A stretch of 64,000 nt of DNA, from NCBI RefSeq assembly GCF_042686025.1, contig NZ_JBHUOZ010000001.1, forward strand, positions 1,426,001 through 1,490,000. The letters are read 5' to 3'. The notes beneath the pieces were generated by a model, which ran no database searches, had not been told where the DNA came from, and saw only the letters and a program-made list of their open reading frames with translations. The position numbers and the translations under genes are program-made. Position 1 is the first letter of the stretch, and every line of letters starts with the position of its first letter. Shown here piece by piece: positions 9,601 through 16,453 of this stretch. The DNA is from Terrimonas rubra (GTDB lineage Bacteria; Bacteroidota; Bacteroidia; Chitinophagales; Chitinophagaceae).

Positions 9601-9783
9601 GGTGGCCTGTTAAGTTCCTTATTCCTCACCCTGATCGTAGTACCGGTGATGTACGCCATTTTTGATAAACTGATCACAAAATTCAATAAGGGTAAAAAGC
9701 CACAGTCCATTGATGAACTGATGGTAGCCGATTATGAGCACCGCCAGTTGAGTGAAGACGGCTTTACCCCCAAACATGTATAA
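6604..9783 (+). CDS. RND multidrug efflux pump, inner-membrane permease (HAE1/AcrB type)
   Basis: 1059 residues, normal for AcrB/MexB-like pumps. TM1 is at about 12-30, followed by a large porter loop, TM2-TM6 (about 335-490), TM7 (about 535-560), a second porter loop and TM8-TM12 (about 865-1030). The proton-relay Asp pair in TM4 is present (D401 and D402 in GILVDDAIVVLENIYRH), and so is the TM10 Lys (K932 in LVAKNAIILVDF). Proton-driven export of amphiphilic drugs or lipids is expected together with the adaptor and TolC-like channel upstream. The heavy-metal (CzcA) motifs were not evident, so a drug/amphiphile substrate is favoured. A rho-independent terminator follows at 9829. Confidence 0.94.
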   Translation: MKIAEISIKKPALVIVLFTVLILGGILSYTSLNYELLPKFSPSVVSVTTVYPGASPSEVENTVSRKIEDAVSSMENIKKLESKSYESLSSVIITLNSGTDVDNALNDAQRKVNAILKDLPDDVDPPSLNKFSLDDLPVMTISASAKLDEAAFFDLMDKRVGPVISRVPGVAQVNLIGGQEREIQVSMDAAKLEANGLSVLQVQQAILAANLDFPTGSVQTRNQDVLIRLAGKFKTIDELRNLVVATSPAGGQVRLSDVADVQDAQKDVEKIARVNQESAIAVQIMKQSDANAVSVSEGVQKIIERLHKEYASADLKLSIANDSSVYTLESANAVIFDLVLAIILVAIVMLFFLHSIRNALIVMVAIPASLIATFIGMSLLGYSLNLMSLLGLSLVVGILVDDAIVVLENIYRHMEMGKNRVRAAFDATKEIGFTVVSITLVIVVVFIPIALSTGLAADILKEFCVTVSIATLLSLLSSFTIVPWLSSRFGKLEHITGKGLFGKIILGFEKGLNKFTDFITGILKWALKYKKTTLAAVFALLIGSFMLIGAGFIGAEFFAKSDRGEFLVQIEMPKDVSLEQTNLMTQKAESFLRTKPEVVRIISTVGQSSDGGMGASQATAYKAEISVQLVEKKDRKDDSYIYAAKIKREIENVLVGAKVKTVPVSILGSAEQAPLALVVTGPNLDSVMSFAKTSMNALSQIKGASEMKLSVEAGNPEISVKVDRDKMASLGLSLQTVGATMQTAFSGNTNGKYRAGEYEYDINIRFNQFNRQSVDDVNNLLFVNNKGTQIKLSQFATVTESSGPSMLERRDKSTSVTVQAQAVGRPTGTIAAEWGEQVDKLPRPTGVNYVWGGDMENQSEGFGSLGIALLAAIVLVYLIMVALYNNFVYPFVVLFSIPLSIIGALLALALTNNSLNIFTILGLIMLIGLVAKNAIILVDFTNQRKAEGETTYNALIQANHARLRPILMTTIAMVIGMLPIALASGAGAEWKNGLAWVIIGGLLSSLFLTLIVVPVMYAIFDKLITKFNKGKKPQSIDELMVADYEHRQLSEDGFTPKHV

Positions 9784-9828
9784 GGATGGCTTTATAACTA
9801 AGAGCGGATTTTTTGCGGTTTGTTTGTT

Positions 9829-9862
9829 AGCCCTGCTTTCGTGAGGAAGCAGGGCTTTTTAT
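9829..9862 (+). terminator. Rho-independent terminator of the efflux operon
   Basis: AGCCCTGCTT (9829-9838) pairs with AAGCAGGGCT (9847-9856) around an 8-nt loop, followed by a T-run. Confidence 0.85.
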
Positions 9863-9896
9863 TATACTTTAACCTACATCATGACCTGGCGAACCG

Positions 9897-9936
9897 ATCT
9901 CATTTTCAAATTATCTCATTACCAAATTTCCAAATT
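9897..9936. repeat. Degenerate octanucleotide tandem tract (5 units)
   Basis: Five contiguous 8-bp units: ATCTCATT, TTCAAATT, ATCTCATT, ACCAAATT and TCCAAATT. On the reverse strand they fit the consensus of the tract at 14498-14537. Confidence 0.7.
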
Positions 9937-10155
9937 TCTCTCCCCCATCCCCCCGTTTTCTACTTTTAAACGTTTTCTACATTACCGGGCTCAAGGCTGG
10001 TTTAACAGAGCGGTAAGGAAAGGGCTACTTTTTAAACAAAAAACCGGGGCTGTCCAACTGTTCAAATAAAGCCACCGGTTCGGTATTTTTTAATATCTTG
10101 AACCGTTGTTTTAACCTGTTTGCCCCCGGCAAAATCGCTAAATCACGCAAATAAT

Positions 10156-12171
10156 ATGTTACAAAAAAGTATTGCTTGTTTTTTCTTACTCTTCGCTATC
10201 AGTTTCCAGTGGGTATATGGCCAGGTGCAGGTACAGCAGCTTACCGGGTCCGGTCAAAAATGGTTCTTCCGTCAAAAAGACGATGCCTCCTGGTTAAGCG
10301 CCAAAGTGCCCGGTGAAGTGCACCTGGACCTGATGCAGCATAAAGTGATCCCTGACCCTTATTACCGGGATAATGAAAAAAAGGTACAATGGGTTGAAAG
10401 GGTGAACTGGGAGTACAGCACCAGTTTTAATGTGACGAACCCGGCTATCATGGCTGCAAAAAACATTGACCTGGTTTTTGACGGCCTGGATACCTATGCC
10501 GCTGTTTACCTGAATAACCAACTCGTATTATCGGCTGATAATATGTTCCGGCAGTGGCGGGTTAATATCAAACCTTTTTTGCAAAAGGCCAATAACAAAC
10601 TGCATATTGTTTTTTACTCGGCTCAAAACCGGGTAGATTCTATGGCCAAGGCCGACCTGCCATATGTAATACCTGATAACCCCCGCGCTTATGTGCGCAA
10701 GGCACAATATCATTTTGGCTGGGACTGGGGCCCGAAACTAACAACAGCCGGTATCTGGCAGCCCATCCGCATTGAGGCGTATGATACTTATCCTGCCGAA
10801 AAACCTTATAAAGTACCGGTAGATGTGGCTTTAATAGAAAAGCCGGATGATAAAGGCACCAGTTTTTATTTACAGATAGATGGCAAACCTACCTATATGA
10901 AAGGCGCCAACTATATACCCATGGATGCTTTTGTTACCCGTACCACCAAAGATGATTACCGCAAAATGCTCATCATGGCCAAGGAATCTAACATGAATAT
11001 GTTACGCATCTGGGGCGGTGGTATTTATGAGAATGACTACTTCTATGAGTTGTGCGACTCTTTAGGTATATATGTATGGCAGGACTTTATGTTTGCCGGC
11101 ACCATGGTACCCGGTGATAAAGCTTTTTTTGATAATGTAAAGGAAGAGGTAAAATACCAGGTTAAACGCTTACGCAAATACAAAAGCATTGTCATCTGGT
11201 GCGGTAACAACGAAATGGAAGAAGCTTTTTACAAATGGGGCTGGCACCAGAGTTTCCGTATCTCCAAACAGGATTCGGTAAGGCTGATACGTGATTATGA
11301 AAGATTGTTCAAAGACAGTATTGCGGCCTGGGTAAAAGAACTGGACCCGCAGAGACCTTATGTATCTACTTCACCCCGTTACCATTGGTCGGTACCGGCC
11401 AGTATCACCGAAGGCGATAGCCATTACTGGGGTACCTGGTGGGGTGGTGAGGATTTTGAAGTGTTTGAAACAAAAACCGGCCGTTTTATCAGCGAATATG
11501 GTATGCAGGCCATGCCTAATTACAGCAGTGTATTATGGTATACCCAGCCACAGGAACGTTACCTCTACTCCGATGTACTGGAGCATCACCAGAAAGCGGG
11601 CAGGGGCTTCTGGAAGCTGAACAACTATTTAAAAGGGTATATGATCGATAGTGCAGTGATCGATAAAATGTCAGTGGAGGATTATACCTATTTGACCCAA
11701 TGTGTGCAGTATTATGGTTTTAAAAACATGATACTTATACACCGTAGTCACCAGCCATATAACATGGGCACTTTATTATGGCAGTTGAATGATTGCTGGC
11801 CGGTTGCCAGCTGGAGTATCACCGATTATTATAACCGGGCGCCTAAAGCGGCCTGGTATGCGGTAAAACATACCTACAGCGATAACTTACCGCCAAGGGA
11901 TAAAGTGCGTCCGAAAGACCTGCAATTGCAGAACCCTAACATTACTTATAAAGTAAGCGGCAATACCATTACGTTAAAAGCAACGGCTTTTGCCAAATAT
12001 GTATTTGTGGATATAGCCGGTAACCTGGAAAGGTTAAGCGATAACTACTTTGACCTGCAACCAGGGGAAGAAAAGAAAATTATTTTCGACCTTAAGGCAT
12101 TAAAAGGCAAGCCGGTTCAGATAAAAATAAAATCGCTCTGGGATGTTCATCATAAATATGGACATCAATAA
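10156..12171 (+). CDS. GH2 beta-mannosidase, exported, with reduced domain set
   Basis: 671 residues from ATG 10156 (MLQKSIACFF), giving a normal signal peptide ending in WVYGQ. An upstream TTG at 10120 would only add a poor leader. The N-terminal sugar-binding sandwich (about 30-210) includes QYHFGWDWGPKL, typical of beta-mannosidases. The TIM barrel (about 235-590) has the acid/base E353 in WCGNNE and the nucleophile E447 in FISEYG. The C-terminal Ig_mannosidase-like domain (RPKDLQL to SDNYFDLQPGEE) is present. Compared with usual ~850-residue enzymes, the Ig-like sandwich before the barrel and the Mannosidase_ig domain after it appear to be missing. It should release terminal beta-mannose, for example the core mannose of N-glycans. 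It is 36 bp upstream of a GH92 gene. Confidence 0.88.
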   Translation: MLQKSIACFFLLFAISFQWVYGQVQVQQLTGSGQKWFFRQKDDASWLSAKVPGEVHLDLMQHKVIPDPYYRDNEKKVQWVERVNWEYSTSFNVTNPAIMAAKNIDLVFDGLDTYAAVYLNNQLVLSADNMFRQWRVNIKPFLQKANNKLHIVFYSAQNRVDSMAKADLPYVIPDNPRAYVRKAQYHFGWDWGPKLTTAGIWQPIRIEAYDTYPAEKPYKVPVDVALIEKPDDKGTSFYLQIDGKPTYMKGANYIPMDAFVTRTTKDDYRKMLIMAKESNMNMLRIWGGGIYENDYFYELCDSLGIYVWQDFMFAGTMVPGDKAFFDNVKEEVKYQVKRLRKYKSIVIWCGNNEMEEAFYKWGWHQSFRISKQDSVRLIRDYERLFKDSIAAWVKELDPQRPYVSTSPRYHWSVPASITEGDSHYWGTWWGGEDFEVFETKTGRFISEYGMQAMPNYSSVLWYTQPQERYLYSDVLEHHQKAGRGFWKLNNYLKGYMIDSAVIDKMSVEDYTYLTQCVQYYGFKNMILIHRSHQPYNMGTLLWQLNDCWPVASWSITDYYNRAPKAAWYAVKHTYSDNLPPRDKVRPKDLQLQNPNITYKVSGNTITLKATAFAKYVFVDIAGNLERLSDNYFDLQPGEEKKIIFDLKALKGKPVQIKIKSLWDVHHKYGHQ

Positions 12172-12207
12172 GCAAGCATTGCGGCATAACAAACTAAAAA
12201 CAACGGA

Positions 12208-14493
12208 ATGAAGAATAAATGGTCAAAAACTTTATGGGTTGCATCGGCAGCCACGGTAACGGTACTGTTAAATGCCTGCGGCGGCACGGCAAAAACAGCT
12301 GCTACAGACACTAACTACACCCAATATGTGAACCCCTATATCGGCTCCGAAGGCCATGGCCACGTATTTGTAGGCGCCAATGTGCCGTATGGTGTGGTAC
12401 AGCTGGGCCCGGTGAATATTATGCAGACCTGGGATAAATTCAACGGCTGGGACTGGTGCAGCGGTTATAACTATATCAGTAAAGAAATACTGGGTTTTGC
12501 TCATACGCACTTAAGCGGTACCGGCATCAGCGACCTGAATGATATACTGGTATTACCGGCAAACGGCACACCTGCTTTAACACCTATGAAGTTTGAAAAT
12601 GAAGCTTCGGGTTATGGCTCCACTTTTAAGAAAGAAAATGAAAAAGTAGCACCGGGTTACTATAGCGTATACCTGGATAAATATAAAGTACAGGCTCAGC
12701 TGACGGCTACCGAAAGAGCAGGTTTTCATGAATACAAATTTGATAAAACCGACAGCGCTCATATACTGGTTGACCTGGCTTATGCCATGGGCTGGGATAA
12801 ACCTGTAGAGACCGCCTTTAACGTGGTGAACGACTCTACCATTTTAGGGTACCGTTTTTCAAAGGGCTGGGCGCCTGACCAGCGGGTGTTCTTCGCTATT
12901 AAATTAGCACAACCTGCTACCAATATTCAACTATTCGACAGTACAGCTGCCTTAACCGGTAAAAATGTAACCGGTCGCCAGTTAAAAGCATTATTATTTG
13001 TAGATGCGGTTAAACAACCCACCATCAAAATGAAAGTGGGTATCTCTCCAACCAGCAGCGAAAAAGCATTGGCTAACCTGGATGCCGAGATCAGTCACTG
13101 GAACTTTGACCAGATAAAACAGGATGCCGGTAAAAAATGGAACGACCAGTTAGGTACCATACAGTTTGATGCAGATAAGGAAACAAAGACCATCTTTTAT
13201 ACCTCCTTATACCATACCATGTTCGTTCCCTCCCTGTTCAATGATCATGACAGGGGTTACATGGGTACCGATAAAAAAATATACCCCGATCCCGGCTTTG
13301 ATAACTATACACTTTTCTCTTTATGGGATACCTACCGTGGCCTGCATCCGTTAATGACACTGGTACAGCCGCAGCGGGTAAATGATATCATACGCTCTTT
13401 CCTGAAAATATATGAGCAACAGGGCAAATTGCCGGTATGGCATTTAAACGGTAACGAAACCAATACTATGGTAGGTTACCCCGCTATTCCGGTAATTGTA
13501 GATGCTTACTTAAAAGGTTTCAGGGATTATGATGTGAACCTGGCTTACGAAGCCATTAAACAATCGGCCATGCAGCAAACGGATGGTATACAGTTTATCC
13601 AGAAACTGCAATACATACCGGCCGATAGCGTGAGGGAGTCGGTGGCCAAAGCGCAGGAATATGCGTTGAGCGACTGGGCAATTGCAGCCATGGCAAAAGA
13701 CCTGGGCAAACAGGAAGATGCCGATTACTTTACCAAACGCGCCAAATTATACGAACTGTATTTTGATAAAAGCACCGGGCATTTCCGCGGTCGTATGGGC
13801 AATGACAGCTGGCGCACTCCTTTCAATCCTTTGGAAGCAAAACACCGCGATAACGACTATTGCGAAGGCAATGCCTGGCAATACACCTGGCTGGTACCGC
13901 AGGATGTACATGGCCTGAAACAACTGTTTGGCGGCGACCAGGGCTTTTTACAAAAGCTGGATACCTTCTTTACCACGCATGCGCAGCTGGGTGCCGAAGC
14001 ATCACCGGATATTTCGGGCATGATCGGCCAGTACGCACACGGCAACGAGCCCAATCATCATATACCTTACTTATATGCTTATGGTGGCCAGCCCTGGAAA
14101 ACGGCCGATATTGTACGCCAGGTGGCCGATACTTTTTATACCACCAAACCCGATGGTTTATGTGGTAACGAAGATGCGGGGCAAATGAGCGCCTGGTATG
14201 TACTGAGCGCCATGGGCTTTTACCCCGTTAACCCGGCGCAGGGCATTTTTATTTTCGGTTCACCGTTAATGAACAAAGCCGTACTGCAGGTGGGCAATAA
14301 AAAAACATTTAACATAGATGTGGTAAACCAGGCTAAAGAAAATAAGTATATTCAAAGCATTAAACTAAACGGTAAAGATTATACCAAATCCTATATCAGC
14401 TTTAAGGATATAGCAGCCGGTGGTAACCTGCAAATTACCATGGGTAATAAACCATCGGATAGTTTTGGGGTGAAGCCGGAGGACAGGCCTTAG
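12208..14493 (+). CDS. GH92 alpha-1,2-mannosidase lipoprotein
   Basis: 761 residues. The N-terminus has a lipoprotein signal (VTVLLNACGG, lipid-attachment Cys at about residue 24). An N-terminal beta-sandwich opens with VNPYIGSEGHGHVFVGANVP, the hallmark start of GH92, and carries HTHLSGTGISDLNDILVLP. The (alpha/alpha)6 catalytic part contains LFSLWDTYRGLHPLMTLVQP, GYPAIPVIVDAYLKGF, and GNEDAGQMSAWYVLSAMGFY near the C-terminus. GH92 enzymes are calcium-dependent inverting exo-alpha-mannosidases that act mainly on alpha-1,2 linkages of high-mannose N-glycans or yeast mannan. The linkage here is inferred. It lies between a beta-mannosidase and a GH125 enzyme, so sequential mannose removal is likely. 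Confidence 0.93.
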   Translation: MKNKWSKTLWVASAATVTVLLNACGGTAKTAATDTNYTQYVNPYIGSEGHGHVFVGANVPYGVVQLGPVNIMQTWDKFNGWDWCSGYNYISKEILGFAHTHLSGTGISDLNDILVLPANGTPALTPMKFENEASGYGSTFKKENEKVAPGYYSVYLDKYKVQAQLTATERAGFHEYKFDKTDSAHILVDLAYAMGWDKPVETAFNVVNDSTILGYRFSKGWAPDQRVFFAIKLAQPATNIQLFDSTAALTGKNVTGRQLKALLFVDAVKQPTIKMKVGISPTSSEKALANLDAEISHWNFDQIKQDAGKKWNDQLGTIQFDADKETKTIFYTSLYHTMFVPSLFNDHDRGYMGTDKKIYPDPGFDNYTLFSLWDTYRGLHPLMTLVQPQRVNDIIRSFLKIYEQQGKLPVWHLNGNETNTMVGYPAIPVIVDAYLKGFRDYDVNLAYEAIKQSAMQQTDGIQFIQKLQYIPADSVRESVAKAQEYALSDWAIAAMAKDLGKQEDADYFTKRAKLYELYFDKSTGHFRGRMGNDSWRTPFNPLEAKHRDNDYCEGNAWQYTWLVPQDVHGLKQLFGGDQGFLQKLDTFFTTHAQLGAEASPDISGMIGQYAHGNEPNHHIPYLYAYGGQPWKTADIVRQVADTFYTTKPDGLCGNEDAGQMSAWYVLSAMGFYPVNPAQGIFIFGSPLMNKAVLQVGNKKTFNIDVVNQAKENKYIQSIKLNGKDYTKSYISFKDIAAGGNLQITMGNKPSDSFGVKPEDRP

Positions 14494-14497
14494 GGAA

Positions 14498-14537
14498 ATG
14501 TGCTGATTTGATGATGTGCTGATGTGATAATGAGGAT
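14498..14537. repeat. Degenerate octanucleotide tandem tract (5 units)
   Basis: Units ATGTGCTG, ATTTGATG, ATGTGCTG, ATGTGATA and ATGAGGAT follow each other in an 8-bp register just after the GH92 stop codon. Shifted by one base, they match the reverse complement of the tract at 9897-9936 (consensus RATKTGRT). Confidence 0.65.
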
Positions 14538-14589
14538 GGATGACATAGATATGCAGTGATGATAATGGAGTAGATGGGTATTTGGAGGT

Positions 14590-14679
14590 GCCCCTCGTAC
14601 CTCGGGTCGGGCTATTCGTTGCAAGTCCTCGCCACTCGTTCCTCGTGGCTCCGGGCTTTTCACTGCTATCCCTCACCCG
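14590..14679. repeat. GC-rich intergenic element with hairpin, possible dispersed repeat
   Basis: This stretch is noticeably GC-richer than its surroundings and ends in CTCCGGGCTTTTCACTGC. It contains the hairpin GCCAC (14631-14635) / GTGGC (14645-14649) and several CCTCG words. It resembles dispersed intergenic elements I recall from other Bacteroidota, but only one copy is visible here. Confidence 0.35.
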
Positions 14680-14720
14680 GAAATAACGATTATTAAACGA
14701 ATGCTTAAATAGTTAGTGAT

Positions 14721-16163
14721 ATGAATCAGAACAGGAAAGATTTTTTAAAGACCATGGGTATCATGTCGGCCGCCATGGCCGTAAAGCCCGGTAGTTTATT
14801 TGCACAGGGCGCTGTTAATACTTTTGAAAGTAAACGTCCGCCACTGGCCGAAAGACATTTTACCAGTGCGGCCGTGGAAGAGATGATCAAAAAAGTAAAA
14901 GACGGCTTAGCTACCAGCAACCCCGAAATGGGCTGGCTGTTTGAAAACTGTTTTCCCAATACACTCGATACAACGGTGGATCACAGTACCGTAAACGGAC
15001 GCCCGGATACCTATGTTATTACCGGCGATATTGATGCCATGTGGCTGCGCGACAGCAGCGCCCAGGTATGGCCCTATTTATCGCTGATGAAAAACGATAA
15101 ACCTTTACAACAGTTAATAGCCGGGGTAATTAACCGGCAAACAAAATGTATTTTGCTGGACCCCTATGCCAATGCTTTTTATAAGGACGGCAAAAAGGAA
15201 AGTAAATGGAAGAAAACGGATATCACCGATATGAAGCCGGGTATACACGAGCGTAAATGGGAGATCGATTCCCTGTGTTACCCCATTCGCCTGGCCTATC
15301 ATTACTGGAAAGAAACGGGTGATACCGCACCCTTTGATGCCAACTGGAAACAGGCCATTAAATTAACCGTACAAACTTTTAAAGAGCAGCAGCGTAAAGA
15401 CGGGTTGGGGCCTTATACCTTCCAGCGTGAAACGGCCTGGGCTACCGATGGTGTACCCATCAGCGGTTATGGTTACCCGGTAAAGCCCGTGGGTTTGATC
15501 GCCTCTATCTTCAGGCCCAGTGACGATGCCACGGTATTCTCTTTCCTGATACCGTCCAACTATTTCGCGGTAGTATCTTTAAAACAGGCAGCGGAGATGG
15601 TCTCCAAAATTTCAAAGGATGCGGCCCTGGCCAATGAATGTTCTTCCTTGTCCATTGAGGTAAGTAATGCCCTGAAGAAATATGCCGAAGTAGTACATCC
15701 TACCATTGGTAAAGTGCTGGCTTTTGAGGTAAATGGTTATGGCAGTCACCTGATCATGGACGATGCCAATATTCCATCGCTTTTATCCCTGCCTTATCTG
15801 GGCGCTATGGATGTAAAAGACCCGCTGTACCAGAATACCAGGCGTTTACTGTTATCACTGGAAAATCCTTTCTTCTTCAAAGGAAAGGCCGGTGAGGGCA
15901 TCGGCGGGCCACATTGCGGCCTGGATATGATCTGGCCTATGAGTATTGTAATGAGGGCAAAAACCAGCCAGGATGTGAACGAAATAAAAGCCTGTTTAAA
16001 AATGCTGCAGACCACGCATGGCGGTACAGGTTTTATGCACGAATCCTTCCATAAAAACGATGCGGGTAACTTTACCCGTAAATGGTTTGCCTGGGCCAAT
16101 ACCATTTTCGGCGAGCTGATCATGAATTTATACCTGACCAAGCCCCATTTATTAAAAATCTGA
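14721..16163 (+). CDS. GH125 exo-alpha-1,6-mannosidase
   Basis: 480 residues. The N-terminus NRKDFLKTMGIMSAAMAVKP resembles a twin-arginine-type signal with RK in place of RR, ending near SLFAQ. The body has GH125 features: WLFENCFPNTLDTTV, DIDAMWLRDSSAQVWPYL and GGPHCGLDMIWPMSIVMRA, followed by TGFMHESFHKNDAGNFTRKW. GH125 enzymes are metal-independent inverting alpha-1,6-mannosidases with an (alpha/alpha)6 barrel, and the D in MWLRDSS belongs to a conserved active-site motif. With the GH2 and GH92 neighbours it could complete removal of alpha-1,2, alpha-1,6 and beta-linked mannose. The 227-bp gap from GH92 holds two repeat elements. Confidence 0.92.
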   Translation: MNQNRKDFLKTMGIMSAAMAVKPGSLFAQGAVNTFESKRPPLAERHFTSAAVEEMIKKVKDGLATSNPEMGWLFENCFPNTLDTTVDHSTVNGRPDTYVITGDIDAMWLRDSSAQVWPYLSLMKNDKPLQQLIAGVINRQTKCILLDPYANAFYKDGKKESKWKKTDITDMKPGIHERKWEIDSLCYPIRLAYHYWKETGDTAPFDANWKQAIKLTVQTFKEQQRKDGLGPYTFQRETAWATDGVPISGYGYPVKPVGLIASIFRPSDDATVFSFLIPSNYFAVVSLKQAAEMVSKISKDAALANECSSLSIEVSNALKKYAEVVHPTIGKVLAFEVNGYGSHLIMDDANIPSLLSLPYLGAMDVKDPLYQNTRRLLLSLENPFFFKGKAGEGIGGPHCGLDMIWPMSIVMRAKTSQDVNEIKACLKMLQTTHGGTGFMHESFHKNDAGNFTRKWFAWANTIFGELIMNLYLTKPHLLKI

Positions 16164-16166
16164 TTT

Positions 16167-16201
16167 TTTGTTGGTGGATATTGTATTAAATACTACATTT
16201 G
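16167..16201 (+). promoter_or_regulatory. Promoter of tRNA-Pro
   Basis: TACATTTG (16194-16201) matches the TAnnTTTG minus-7 consensus, with TTG at 16171-16173 at 20-bp spacing. Transcription would begin around 16208, 12 nt before the tRNA. Confidence 0.65.
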
Positions 16202-16219
16202 CCCCCCAATTAAACGGAT

Positions 16220-16293
16220 CGGGAAGTAGCGCAGGCCGGTAGCGCACCTGGTTTGGGACCAGGGGGTCGCAGGTTCGAATCCTGTCTTCCCGA
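16220..16293 (+). tRNA. tRNA-Pro (anticodon TGG)
   Basis: A full cloverleaf can be drawn. The acceptor stem is CGGGAAG (16220-16226) with CTTCCCG (16286-16292), discriminator A. The D-arm region is GCGCAGGCCGGTAGCGC. The anticodon stem-loop is CCTGG-TTTGGGA-CCAGG with anticodon TGG. The T arm contains GGTTCGAATCC. The CCA end is not encoded. It is isolated, with its own promoter and terminator. Confidence 0.95.
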
Positions 16294-16302
16294 CTGAAAT
16301 TG

Positions 16303-16331
16303 AAAAGGCAGCAGGAATGCTGCCTTTTTTT
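16303..16331 (+). terminator. Terminator of tRNA-Pro
   Basis: AAAAGGCAGC (16303-16312) pairs with GCTGCCTTTT (16319-16328) around a 6-nt loop and runs into Ts. Confidence 0.85.
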
Positions 16332-16453
16332 ATTTGGATCATTTGCTGAAATTTTTATAGTAGCACATTTGCAATAACCTGTTGACCGTAATGGTTTGAA
16401 ATTCGGATTTTATGAAATGATAAACTATTTCGTCACAAAAAGCATTTGGTTTT

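Larger units (their letters stand above)
9784..10155. other. Intergenic region between the efflux and mannosidase genes
   Basis: It holds the efflux terminator (9829-9862), an octamer repeat tract (9897-9936) and the leader of the GH2 gene. A 62-codon open frame at 9881-10069 covers the repeat tract and a run of C and T residues, and is not considered a gene. TTTGCCCCC at 10119-10127 resembles the start of Bacteroidota transcripts but lacks a clear TA two bases upstream. Confidence 0.55.

Noticed and set aside
9881..10069. Open frame of 62 codons before the GH2 gene
   Set aside because: It runs through the octamer repeat tract and a C/T-rich stretch, and has no homology-like motif.
10156..16163. 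SusC/SusD pair linked to the mannosidase genes
   Set aside because: No SusD-like lipoprotein or complete TonB-dependent receptor occurs nearby; the partial barrel at the window start is separated by the efflux operon.
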